From: Nitrospirales bacterium
GTDB lineage: Bacteria; Nitrospirota; Nitrospiria; Nitrospirales; UBA8639
NCBI GenBank assembly: GCA_021604265.1
Contig: BQIY01000166.1
Coordinates: 1 to 5,808, forward strand
Direction: 5' to 3'
DNA: 5,808 nt
Below the pieces are notes generated by a model. It saw nothing but the letters and a program-made list of their open reading frames with translations. It ran no database searches and was not told the DNA's origin. Made by a program: the position numbers and the translations under genes. The stretch's first letter is position 1. Each line of letters opens with the position of its first letter. Shown in pieces: positions 1 through 5,808 of the stretch.

Positions 1-1701
1 GTCTAATTTGGGGGTGCGTTGGTCGACTCCATGGTAGGGCTGAATTTCCGAGAGTCGTTCAAGAGGAACATAGAGTGTGTCGGTGCCGGCAAAATGGAGT
101 AATAGGTAATCGCTTTCGGAATCTTGGACGGTGAGACGGCGAAGCCCCTGATAGCGGCTAATGCCATGATGGACATGAACGACCAGATCGCCTTCTTGCA
201 GGTCATCTAATGATGAAAGAAATTTAGCCGTGTGCGTTTTTGGTTGCGGACGATGGCGAATGCCTTTCCCGAAGAGTTCTTCTTCCGTGATGAAGGCTAA
301 GCGTCCTTCATGAGTAATGAGGCCAGACGAGAGTTCTCCTTGAACGCAATAAAATGGGAATCGCTCTTCTGCCATCCGTGAGATGTTCAGAGAAGGATCC
401 CATGATGAGGCCGGATAGCCTTGTTCGGAGAGTAATCCCAACAGACGTTCGACTTGACCGGCGCTGCGAGCGATGAGAAAGACAGGTCCTTGGCTGCGCA
501 GTTGTTCCAATTTCGCCAGGTTGTCTTTGAGGGGAATCCCTCGAAGCCCAAGCCCAAAACTCGAAGCAGAAAGCGCAGGGAACGGGACAACATGCTGCCA
601 ATCTTCCGATTGGGCTGGCGCAATGGTATCCAGACCGATGGTTGGCCAAGATTGAATTTGAGCCAAAATGTCGTCATAGAGATGGTATAAACGGTCGGGC
701 TCGGGATAGGGTGGTTTTTCAGGGGGTTGTTCAGATGATTCCTGCTGATCCCAAATGTCTAATATTTCATTCCAGCATGTTGAAGCAATATGGTGTAAAT
801 CCATCGGGTGATGAAGCACAACATTCGGGGGGGCTTGAAAGTAATCGGCGATCGATTCCATAGTGCCATAGAGGTTGGGTGCATACCATTCTGCATCGGA
901 CGACAGAGATTGCCCGGCGTGTTCATGATGATCCTCAGCAATAAGATATTCCCGCACCGGGAGAATCCATGCCTCAGAAAGTTTTTGGATCGATTCCTGG
1001 GTTGACGGATCAAAAATACGAAGCGATTCAATCGTATCCCCTAAAAATTCAACTCGAAGTGGATGAGGAAATGCGGTAGAAAAAATATCCATAATTCCTC
1101 CCCGCACACTGAATTCTCCGGGAATTTCCACGATTGATACCCGCCGATATCCGAGTCGTAAGAGTTTGTGAATAAGAGGCTCATGTTCGCAGACGTTGCC
1201 GAGTTCAAGAGAAAAGCATGCGTCAAAGAAAGCGTCTTGAGGAAGAACTTTTTGCAAGATGGCTAAGATGGACGTGACAAGAATGGTGGGTTTTCCGGTT
1301 GTCAGCCGATGCAGCGCGCCGGCTCGTTCGGCGATGACATCAGTAGGGGGAAGCGAAGATTGATAGGGTAAGCTGGCCCATTGAGGGAAATGGACCAAGT
1401 GTTCCTGAGGCATTCCAAACACCGACGAATAAAATTGCAGATCTTGAAAGAGTTGGGACGCATTCAGTTCTGACTCGGTGATGATGAGCCAGGACCGGTC
1501 GGCCTGCTGATCTTGTTTCGATGTTGCTGAAGGTTTCGCTCGTCTCACGCCTTGGCTTTGCCATAATCCTAAGAGTGCCAGAGCATGCGAAGAGGGCACA
1601 GAACTCGTGATACAGGTTGTTGCGTGAGACGGACTGTGTGAGTCAGGAATGGAGGACAATATTTCGCCAAGTGGCGTAAGAAAGGATGATGCAAGTTTCA
1701 T
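1..1701 (-). CDS. mfd: Transcription-repair coupling factor Mfd, N-terminal 567 residues (3' end outside window)
   Basis: Mfd removes RNA polymerase stalled at DNA lesions and recruits UvrA for nucleotide excision repair. The minus-strand frame is open from the ATG at 1701 to the left edge. Residues 108-127 (around SLPYQSSLPPTDVIAERAGAL) and 188-207 (containing EIPGEFSVRGGIMDIF) match the UvrB-like N-terminal module. As in other Mfd proteins, this module shows no Walker A motif. Residues 468-478 (LAFITEEELFG) match the segment before the RNA-polymerase-interacting domain. Residues 504 onward (GDLVVHVHHGISRY, later LYVPLERL) are the CarD-like domain that binds the polymerase beta subunit. The translocase motor and UvrA-regulating C-terminus, about half of the usual 1,100-1,200 residues, lie beyond the window. 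The start is supported by an AGGAGA at 1715-1720, though the 13-base spacing is long; no other start codon lies in frame nearby. Family assignment is firm. There is no sign of a frameshift. Confidence 0.96.
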   Translation of the reverse strand, partial: MKLASSFLTPLGEILSSIPDSHSPSHATTCITSSVPSSHALALLGLWQSQGVRRAKPSATSKQDQQADRSWLIITESELNASQLFQDLQFYSSVFGMPQEHLVHFPQWASLPYQSSLPPTDVIAERAGALHRLTTGKPTILVTSILAILQKVLPQDAFFDACFSLELGNVCEHEPLIHKLLRLGYRRVSIVEIPGEFSVRGGIMDIFSTAFPHPLRVEFLGDTIESLRIFDPSTQESIQKLSEAWILPVREYLIAEDHHEHAGQSLSSDAEWYAPNLYGTMESIADYFQAPPNVVLHHPMDLHHIASTCWNEILDIWDQQESSEQPPEKPPYPEPDRLYHLYDDILAQIQSWPTIGLDTIAPAQSEDWQHVVPFPALSASSFGLGLRGIPLKDNLAKLEQLRSQGPVFLIARSAGQVERLLGLLSEQGYPASSWDPSLNISRMAEERFPFYCVQGELSSGLITHEGRLAFITEEELFGKGIRHRPQPKTHTAKFLSSLDDLQEGDLVVHVHHGISRYQGLRRLTVQDSESDYLLLHFAGTDTLYVPLERLSEIQPYHGVDQRTPKLD

Positions 1702-1993
1702 ATCGTTTGCGGTTTCTCCTGCGAGTAGACTAAACGAAGATTATGTGAGAAGTTTGTCGCGTTCGGTGAGCTCCACGATTGTGCTGATAGCCCTTGCGTG
1801 AAATGTTTCTTTCGCTCTAGCTCATTGTTTCTCGAGCATAGACGGGTATTCTACTGTTTCCAGAAAGACGTATGATGAAGACGAATTACGAGAGACCGTG
1901 TCGGCCTGGCTGAGCAAGTTTGCTGAACTATTGAGACGGATACTTGGTTGTTGTCAGCGAGAGACGAAGACCGAAGGCCCCTGACGGTCGCTA
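1702..1993. other. Intergenic region between rfaE2 and mfd, no gene seen
   Basis: About 290 bases separate the rfaE2 stop from the mfd start, both on the minus strand. I see no credible reading frame on either strand. The only mfd promoter-like element is a minus-strand TAGAAT (plus-strand 1848-1853), which has no good -35 hexamer at 17 bases. mfd could therefore use a weak promoter here or read-through from rfaE2. The gap is long enough that a separate promoter is the more natural guess. Confidence 0.4.
1969..1989 (-). terminator. Weak hairpin just downstream of rfaE2
   Basis: Five bases past the rfaE2 stop, GACCG and CGGTC can pair around an 11-base loop on the minus strand. The following stretch (TTCGTCTCTC) is pyrimidine-rich but lacks a real T-run. 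This could be a weak or Rho-assisted 3' end for rfaE2, or chance. Confidence 0.22.
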
Positions 1994-2545
1994 CTATTTA
2001 AGAATATTCTCCTGGGATGATTGTGGCTCAGGGGTCTCACCACTTGAGCTGTTAGTTGTTGTCGAATGAAGTGTGCGGATTCGTTCGACGATATGGGTTG
2101 TCGAAATATTGGGAACCAAAGGAATCGAGACGACGGTTCCGCCGTGGTTCTCCACAACCTCACGGCCAATGATCTGTTCAGGCAGCCAGTCTCCTCCCTT
2201 GACTAAGACCTGCGGGACAAGTGATTGAATGACCGTGAGTGGGGTCGGTTCATCAAAGATCGTGACAAAGTCCACGCAGGCTAAGGCCGCAAGGACTTCT
2301 GCCCGTTCCTGTTCATTCACAATTGGGCGGTCCGCGCCTTTTCCTAAACTTTTCACGGAGCGGTCACTGTTTAACCCGATCACAAGGAAGTCACCTAATT
2401 GTCTGGCTTGCTCCAAGTACCGCACATGCCCAACATGCAAAAGATCGAAGCATCCATTAGTAAAGACCAATGGCTTTCCTGAGTAACTCCGGGATTGGAC
2501 AATATCGACTAGGCTGTCTAATGATTGAATTTTGGGATGCATCAT
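1994..2545 (-). CDS. rfaE2: D-glycero-beta-D-manno-heptose 1-phosphate adenylyltransferase (RfaE2/HldC type)
   Basis: This cytidylyltransferase-fold enzyme joins AMP from ATP to D-beta-D-heptose 1-phosphate, giving ADP-heptose for LPS inner core or other heptose glycans; it is cytoplasmic. The 183-residue product has the family signature [12 protein letters not shown] at 29-40, with the HxGH nucleotide motif at 37-40. It also has GLNSD at 57-61, [16 protein letters not shown] at 73-88, KGGDW at 116-120 and an [10 protein letters not shown] segment at 147-156. It lacks the fused ribokinase-type kinase half found in HldE, so a separate kinase gene is expected elsewhere. Residues from about 161 form a Ser/Thr/Glu-rich, probably disordered tail beyond the usual family end. 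Two ATGs occur in tandem (2545 and 2542). GGAG at 2547-2550 lies only one base from the first and four from the second, so the second start is slightly favoured. The gene is divergent from the transporter at 2607. Confidence 0.93.
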   Translation of the reverse strand: MMHPKIQSLDSLVDIVQSRSYSGKPLVFTNGCFDLLHVGHVRYLEQARQLGDFLVIGLNSDRSVKSLGKGADRPIVNEQERAEVLAALACVDFVTIFDEPTPLTVIQSLVPQVLVKGGDWLPEQIIGREVVENHGGTVVSIPLVPNISTTHIVERIRTLHSTTTNSSSGETPEPQSSQENILK

Positions 2546-2606
2546 TCTCCAAATTATGCGATAACCCTATGATACCTGCTAATTTTCGGAAATCCTAGGA
2601 GGAAAG
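2546..2606. promoter_or_regulatory. Divergent intergenic region, rfaE2 versus transporter
   Basis: Only 61 bases separate the two divergent starts, so both promoters must lie here or reach into the genes. On the plus strand TATGAT at 2568-2573 resembles a -10 box, but the position 17 bases upstream (TTCTCC) is a poor -35. On the minus strand CATAAT and TATCAT are -10-like, again without good -35 partners. The transporter has a strong Shine-Dalgarno, AGGAGG at 2597-2602, four bases before its ATG, which fixes that start. Confidence 0.4.
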
Positions 2607-4070
2607 ATGGGCTACCCTCGCAAAGCACAAATTGGCCTGGTGGCCGGCCCAGTTATGGCCTTACTCCTCTATAGTGTCCTCCCGCCATCTTTGAGTCCAT
2701 CTGCCCGTACTCTAGCGGCGATTTTGATGTGGGTTGTGACCTATTGGATTACCGAACCAATCCCCCTTCCCGTCACGGCCTTGCTTGGGACGAGTCTGTG
2801 CGTATTACTGGGTCTCGGGTCCATGAAGACCGTGTTTTCTGCGTATGCTCACCCGATCATTTTCCTTTTTATCGGGAGCTTTTTTCTTGCCGAAGCTCTT
2901 GTGGTTCATGGACTCGATAAACGATTTGGTCTTTGGTTTCTCTCAAGGAAATGGGTTGGCGCTCACCCGGTCCGCGTTTTTGTGGCCATGGGTATCACCG
3001 TCGCGACCCTCTCCATGTGGATTAGTAATACGGCCGCGACGGCATTGATGCTGCCGATCGCACTAGGGGTCCTAACCACGATGCATGGTCCGGAGGAGAA
3101 ACCCGGGGGGTATGAAACGGGGTTTCTCCTGTTTGTTGCCTATGGCGCAGGAGTGGGAGGAGTCGCCACGATTATCGGGACACCTCCTAATTTGATTGGT
3201 GTCGGTCTGCTTGCCGAACAAGCTCATCGTTCCATTTCTTTTCTGACATGGTTTGCCATCGGGCTTCCGTTGACCATCGTCATGTTGACGGTGACGAGTG
3301 TGGTCTTACTCAAGCTGCATCCGCCGCCTCCCGTCCTTCCGAATTTTTTGGACTCCCTGAACGCGAAGCGTGCCGAGCTTGGACGATGGTCGACTGGTGA
3401 ACGTTATGCCTGTATGGCGTTCGGCCTGGCCGTATGTTTGTGGATTCTCCCTGAGTTCCTTTCAGCGTGGTTAGGGGCGGAGCATCGCCTGGTGTCTTGG
3501 TTCACTCGCCATTTTCCCAAAGAACTCGTTCCGATTGTCGTGGCTGGTTCCCTGTTTTTTCTTCCAATCGATTTTTCTCAAGGACGGTTTACCCTGTCAT
3601 GGAAGCAAGCAGCCAATATTAACTGGGGAACCATTCTGTTATTTGGCGGAGGCCTTGCGTTTGGTCATTTAATGGTTGAAACGCAATTGGCACATAGCAT
3701 CGGTGAGAGTTTGGTCGGCCTCTTTGGCGTTCAATCCGTGTGGGGATTAACGGCGATGTCGATCATGACCGCGATTGTCCTGACGGAACTGGCTTCGAAT
3801 ACGGCTTCGGCCAGCATGCTCGTTCCGGTAGTGATTGCCATTGCTCAAGCGGCCGACATGTCGCCGGTTCCTCCAACCTTGGGGGCCTGTATGGCGGCAA
3901 GTCTAGCCTTTGTCTTGCCTGTGTCCACGGCGCCGAATGCGATTGTCTACGGGACAGGTCTTGTCCCGGTCACCAGCATGGTCAGAGCTGGGTTGATTCT
4001 TGATGTGTTAGGAGGAGTCTTGATCTTCATCATGTTGAAAGTGTTTTGTCCGATACTCGGATTGCTCTAG
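2607..4070 (+). CDS. DASS/SLC13-family anion:sodium symporter
   Basis: This is an inner-membrane secondary transporter of the divalent anion:Na+ symporter family, whose members carry dicarboxylates, sulfate or phosphate. The 487-residue protein is almost entirely hydrophobic segments and has normal family length. It begins with a membrane segment and the WITEPIPLPVTALL signature (47-60). The two inverted-repeat halves each carry the Na+/substrate loop: SNT at 140-142 (in MWISNTAATALMLP) with GTPPN at 191-195, and SNT at 397-399 (in TELASNTASASMLVP) with TAPN at 441-444. A hydrophilic stretch at about 247-266 and another at 300-307 separate the membrane blocks. Both key loops look intact, so it should be functional. 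Substrate cannot be read from sequence, and neighbours give no hint. The start is set by AGGAGG four bases upstream. It is apparently monocistronic, ending in a likely terminator at the stop codon. Confidence 0.93.
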   Translation: MGYPRKAQIGLVAGPVMALLLYSVLPPSLSPSARTLAAILMWVVTYWITEPIPLPVTALLGTSLCVLLGLGSMKTVFSAYAHPIIFLFIGSFFLAEALVVHGLDKRFGLWFLSRKWVGAHPVRVFVAMGITVATLSMWISNTAATALMLPIALGVLTTMHGPEEKPGGYETGFLLFVAYGAGVGGVATIIGTPPNLIGVGLLAEQAHRSISFLTWFAIGLPLTIVMLTVTSVVLLKLHPPPPVLPNFLDSLNAKRAELGRWSTGERYACMAFGLAVCLWILPEFLSAWLGAEHRLVSWFTRHFPKELVPIVVAGSLFFLPIDFSQGRFTLSWKQAANINWGTILLFGGGLAFGHLMVETQLAHSIGESLVGLFGVQSVWGLTAMSIMTAIVLTELASNTASASMLVPVVIAIAQAADMSPVPPTLGACMAASLAFVLPVSTAPNAIVYGTGLVPVTSMVRAGLILDVLGGVLIFIMLKVFCPILGLL

Positions 4071-4105
4071 AGGTATTCCACACAAGGGATCCTCTCCAAT
4101 TTTTT
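4069..4105 (+). terminator. Likely intrinsic terminator of the transporter gene
   Basis: AGAGG at 4069-4073, overlapping the TAG stop, pairs with CCTCT at 4091-4095. Inside this, TTCC pairs with GGGA (one G-T wobble) around the six-base loop ACACAA. Four bases later comes a run of six T (4100-4105). The interior mismatch (TA opposite T) and the four-base gap before the T-run lower the score, but position and shape fit an intrinsic terminator. Confidence 0.5.
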
Positions 4106-4120
4106 CATGAAACCTGTGAA

Positions 4121-4150
4121 TTGACATTTAAAAATCTCATACGAGATAAT
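4121..4150 (+). promoter_or_regulatory. Sigma70-type promoter for the Fis-like gene
   Basis: A perfect TTGACA -35 box (4121-4126) is followed after 18 bases by GATAAT (4145-4150), five of six matches to the -10 consensus. The start of transcription is expected near 4157, giving an untranslated leader of about 43 bases before the ATG at 4200. It sits directly after the transporter terminator, so the downstream gene appears to be an independent unit. This is the best promoter in the window. Confidence 0.72.
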
Positions 4151-4152
4151 CG

Positions 4153-4199
4153 TTCTCTTTTTCATTTTCCATTTCATTCACCTTCTTTCATTCTTTTTC
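4153..4199 (+). promoter_or_regulatory. G-free pyrimidine leader without Shine-Dalgarno
   Basis: The 47 bases before the ATG contain no G and only five A; the rest is T and C in loosely repeated TTTCATT and TTTTTCAT units. No Shine-Dalgarno is possible. The leader should be unstructured and might be bound by ribosomal protein S1 or another pyrimidine-binding factor; that role is inference. Confidence 0.55.
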
Positions 4200-4802
4200 A
4201 TGGCCAGCCGCCCATCACAGGTTCGAGTTGTCGTTCTGACCGATGATTCCAAAATCGCGACCCAGGTTAAGTCCGGGGGACACGAGGAAACGATTACGCT
4301 TGTGAAAGACTACCCCGCGCTTCATAAAGCCATGTCCTTAGATGACTATAGAGGAGTGTATCTTGAATGTAATGGATCCAAACGAGAAACACTTCAAAAT
4401 CTGAGTGGGTCCATTGATTTCTCGAAGACATTTATTTTAGCCGGGCCGCTGCCCTCCATTGATGTTCTGACCCAGTTTGTTCAGTGGGTAGGATCTGGGC
4501 AAGGCAAACCGGCAAAGCCGGCTAAAGCCAAGTTGAGCTTTGTGAATTATGTCGAGGCCCAGTTTGGTGAGTTTGTTCGTGCGATGAAGCTTGGCTCTGC
4601 CCAAGACCTTTATCCCACGTTTATCCGGGCTGTCGAGCGGCCATTAATTGAACTGGCGCTCCAAGAAACCAACGGCAATCAAATGCAAGCCGCACGTTTA
4701 TTAGGAGTGAACCGGAATACGTTACGCAAGAAAATTGGAGAGTTCAATATTTCGGTTGAAGGCTGTAAAAGCCAGCGTGCGAAAAAAACCCAACTTATCT
4801 AA
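4200..4802 (+). CDS. Fis-type HTH protein with a degenerate receiver-like N-terminal half
   Basis: Probable DNA-binding regulator of 200 residues. The C-terminal part, about 146-184, closely resembles the Fis/NtrC-type helix-turn-helix (HTH_8): LIELALQETNGNQMQAARLLG, cut here as 149-169, followed by VNRNTLRKKI at 170-179, the recognition helix. Residues 8-98 have an alternating strand/helix pattern like a response-regulator receiver: VVVLTDD at 10-16 would supply the acidic pair. However, the expected phospho-acceptor position holds Glu56 (in GVYLECNG), and the usual conserved Thr/Ser and Lys are replaced (FILAGPLPS, 78-86). If it is a receiver, it is unlikely to be phosphorylated in the usual way. 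A Lys/Pro/Ala linker spans 103-111. The central AAA+ ATPase of NtrC proteins is absent, so it should not activate sigma54 promoters. The protein has a basic C-terminus (RAKK). The start is the only ATG near the fold's beginning; there is no Shine-Dalgarno. Targets are unknown. Confidence 0.85.
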   Translation: MASRPSQVRVVVLTDDSKIATQVKSGGHEETITLVKDYPALHKAMSLDDYRGVYLECNGSKRETLQNLSGSIDFSKTFILAGPLPSIDVLTQFVQWVGSGQGKPAKPAKAKLSFVNYVEAQFGEFVRAMKLGSAQDLYPTFIRAVERPLIELALQETNGNQMQAARLLGVNRNTLRKKIGEFNISVEGCKSQRAKKTQLI

Positions 4803-5118
4803 GACGGTCCAACGACAGCGTGACATGCGGGTTTTCGTCTATGTGGTATACGAGAATGTGGCTTCTTGACAACCTCTGAGTGGTCGACTAGCATGAGTTG
4901 AAGGATTATAGCGAATCTAAATGGCTGCGAGCAGGTATGGCTTAGACACGATAGTGTATGCAAGGCCACTGGCTCACGTCTCATACATCCGATGTTGATG
5001 GCTCAGTGCCTTTCTTGATGTATCTATTGCAGGTGTCGTAAGTCCAGTTAAACCATGCGAACTTTCAATGCGATATCAAACGCTTCAACGTCTGGAAGTT
5101 CATTAAATCGACTATAAT
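4803..5118. other. Gap between the Fis-like gene and tRNA-Val
   Basis: This stretch of about 316 bases has no convincing protein gene on either strand. It holds a promoter-like pair at 4866-4894. It also holds a loose hairpin (GGCCACTG at 4964-4971 against CAGTGCC at 5004-5010, one bulged C) followed by TTTCTT, and a direct repeat TGGCTCA at 4970-4976 and 4999-5005. Near the tRNA it becomes A/T-richer. I see no recognisable riboswitch, RNA family or mobile-element remnant. Confidence 0.4.
4866..4894 (+). promoter_or_regulatory. Candidate promoter upstream of tRNA-Val
   Basis: A perfect TTGACA (4866-4871) is followed after exactly 17 bases by TAGCAT (4889-4894), matching the -10 consensus at its four most important positions. 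Transcription would start near 4901, about 218 bases before the mature tRNA. It could make a long tRNA precursor or a small RNA, or be chance, since no closer promoter with a good -35 is evident. Confidence 0.35.
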
Positions 5119-5193
5119 AGGCGCGTAGCTCAGGGGGAGAGCGCTACCTTGACACGGTAGAGGTCGGCGGTTCAATACCGCCCGCGCCTACCA
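5119..5193 (+). tRNA. tRNA-Val (anticodon GAC)
   Basis: The complete cloverleaf can be folded by eye. The acceptor stem AGGCGCG pairs with CGCGCCT over seven bases, with discriminator A and an encoded CCA (5191-5193). The D-arm is GCTC/GAGC around a short seven-base loop. The anticodon stem CTACC/GGTAG holds the loop TTGACAC, so the anticodon is GAC, reading valine GUC and GUU. The variable region is AGGTC, and the T-arm GGCGG/CCGCC holds the loop TTCAATA. Length is 75 bases. It precedes thrS on the same strand. Confidence 0.97.
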
Positions 5194-5205
5194 TTTTTTC
5201 TTTGT

Positions 5206-5240
5206 AAGACACCGTAAGCCCGAGCTGTGGTGTCTTTTTT
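5206..5240 (+). terminator. Intrinsic terminator after tRNA-Val
   Basis: AAGACACC (5206-5213) pairs perfectly with GGTGTCTT (5229-5236) over eight bases around a 15-base loop. The T-run reaches 5240 (six T in all). It lies 12 bases beyond the CCA end and should end the tRNA transcript. Because it is also upstream of thrS, it could limit read-through into that gene. Confidence 0.85.
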
Positions 5241-5297
5241 ATTTATTCCTAGGGATTTCTGTTCCTAGCCTCTCAGCAAATACGGCGATTCATTGAC

Positions 5298-5808
5298 ATG
5301 TCCGCGACCCAATCCTCAATTCAATTGTCATTTCCAGACGGAACGAATCAAGCATTTCCCGCCGGGGTGACGGCAGGAGAAGTTCTTGAGCAGTCGAAGG
5401 GGAAGTGGCTTGAAGGCACTATTGCCGTAAAAATTGATGGTGTCCCAAGAGATTTACAAACCGTTCTGTCTCAAGATAGCGTGCTGGAGCCGCTGACGTT
5501 TTCTTCCGATGAGGGCAAGGAAGTCTATCGGCATAGCAGTACGCATATCATGGCTCAGGCCGTGAAGGAATGTTTTCCCTCTGCTCAAGTGACGATTGGC
5601 CCGGCGATTGAGGAAGGCTTTTTCTACGACTTTGCCTTTGACCGGCCGTTTACCCCGGAAGACTTAGAACTCATCGAAGCGCGCGCGCACGAAATTATCA
5701 AGCGGGACCTAACCGTCACGAGACAAGAGTTTACGAAGCAGGAGGCTCTTGATTTTTTCAAAGCTCGAGACGAAGCCTACAAAGTTGAAATTATCGAAGG
5801 GTTTCCGG
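5298..5808 (+). CDS. thrS: Threonyl-tRNA synthetase, N-terminal 170 residues (3' end outside window)
   Basis: ThrRS charges tRNA-Thr with threonine in the cytoplasm. The frame is open from the ATG at 5298 to the right edge. Residues 7-68 form the TGS domain (IQLSFPDG, then GTIAVKIDGVPRDL). The editing (N2/SAD) domain begins at RHSSTHIMAQAVKE (78-91), with the HxxxH metal/editing pair His79 and His83, then IGPAIEEGFFYDF (100-112) and a YKVEII segment (161-166), all in the usual order. The rest of the editing site, the class II catalytic core and the anticodon-binding domain lie beyond the window. There is no good Shine-Dalgarno; GGCGA at 5284-5288 is the nearest purine-rich element. No other ATG lies in frame back to the stop at 5250-5252, so the start is well supported. 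Its own promoter is not obvious between the terminator and the ATG. Confidence 0.96.
   Translation, partial: MSATQSSIQLSFPDGTNQAFPAGVTAGEVLEQSKGKWLEGTIAVKIDGVPRDLQTVLSQDSVLEPLTFSSDEGKEVYRHSSTHIMAQAVKECFPSAQVTIGPAIEEGFFYDFAFDRPFTPEDLELIEARAHEIIKRDLTVTRQEFTKQEALDFFKARDEAYKVEIIEGFP

Noticed and set aside
308..677. Alternative minus-strand frames at 308-649 and 387-677
   Set aside because: They overlap mfd in other frames. The mfd frame is continuous and matches known domains on both sides, so no frameshift is needed.
454..863. Plus-strand reading frames opposite mfd (454-690, 473-655, 642-863, and 808-1005)
   Set aside because: They lie fully antisense to a strong mfd coding frame with conserved domains, have no family resemblance, and are shadow frames.
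4046..4246. 66-residue plus-strand frame spanning the transporter end and the next promoter
   Set aside because: It covers the terminator, promoter and pyrimidine leader, starts inside the transporter and has a composition reflecting the T/C-rich tract.
4501..4535. Short repeats of GGCAAA/AAAGCC type inside the Fis-like gene
   Set aside because: They are explained by the codons of the Lys/Pro/Ala linker and are too short to be a mobile or regulatory repeat.
4799..4984. 61-residue minus-strand frame after the Fis-like gene
   Set aside because: No ribosome binding site or recognisable motif was seen, and the residue composition looks random.
5113..5118. Perfect TATAAT immediately before tRNA-Val
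   Set aside because: It abuts the first base of the tRNA, so transcription from it would begin inside the acceptor stem. No -35 hexamer lies 16-18 bases upstream.
5194..5203. T-rich run directly after the tRNA CCA as a separate terminator
   Set aside because: It has no dedicated hairpin other than the tRNA itself. The perfect hairpin at 5206-5236 is the better terminator.

Overview
The window looks like chromosomal housekeeping DNA from a Gram-negative bacterium. It carries, from left to right, the 5' half of mfd (minus strand), a free-standing heptose-1-phosphate adenylyltransferase gene (minus), a DASS/SLC13 anion transporter (plus), a small Fis-like DNA-binding protein (plus), a tRNA-Val with anticodon GAC (plus) and the 5' end of thrS (plus, running off the right edge). 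The heptose gene implies an LPS or other heptose-containing envelope. A single-domain RfaE2, rather than a fused HldE, and Fis-type regulators would suit a Nitrospirota or deltaproteobacterial-type genome, but this placement is an inference and is weak. I see no insertion sequence, phage gene, CRISPR array or toxin/defence module.

Left part (1-2545): mfd and rfaE2 point leftward. The window keeps the first 567 residues of Mfd: the UvrB-like module, the middle domains and the CarD-like RNA-polymerase-interacting domain. The helicase motor lies outside. A gap of about 290 bases with weak signals separates it from rfaE2. A 61-base divergent region separates rfaE2 from the rightward transporter.

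Middle part (2546-4802): the transporter has a strong Shine-Dalgarno and ends in a likely intrinsic terminator that begins at its stop codon. Directly after it lies the best sigma70-type promoter in the window (TTGACA, 18-base spacer, GATAAT). This promoter feeds a G-free pyrimidine leader without a Shine-Dalgarno, and then a 200-residue protein. That protein has a C-terminal Fis-type helix-turn-helix and an N-terminal half that resembles a degenerate response-regulator receiver domain. It is the least ordinary gene here.

Right part (4803-5808): a 316-base gap holds a possible promoter and some weak hairpins but no convincing gene. It is followed by tRNA-Val(GAC), a clear intrinsic terminator, and thrS, whose start lies only 57 bases beyond the terminator T-run. 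The genes do not form one pathway: they cover repair, envelope sugar activation, transport, regulation and translation. No clearly new multi-gene system is visible; the Fis-like gene and its leader are the items most worth a second look.
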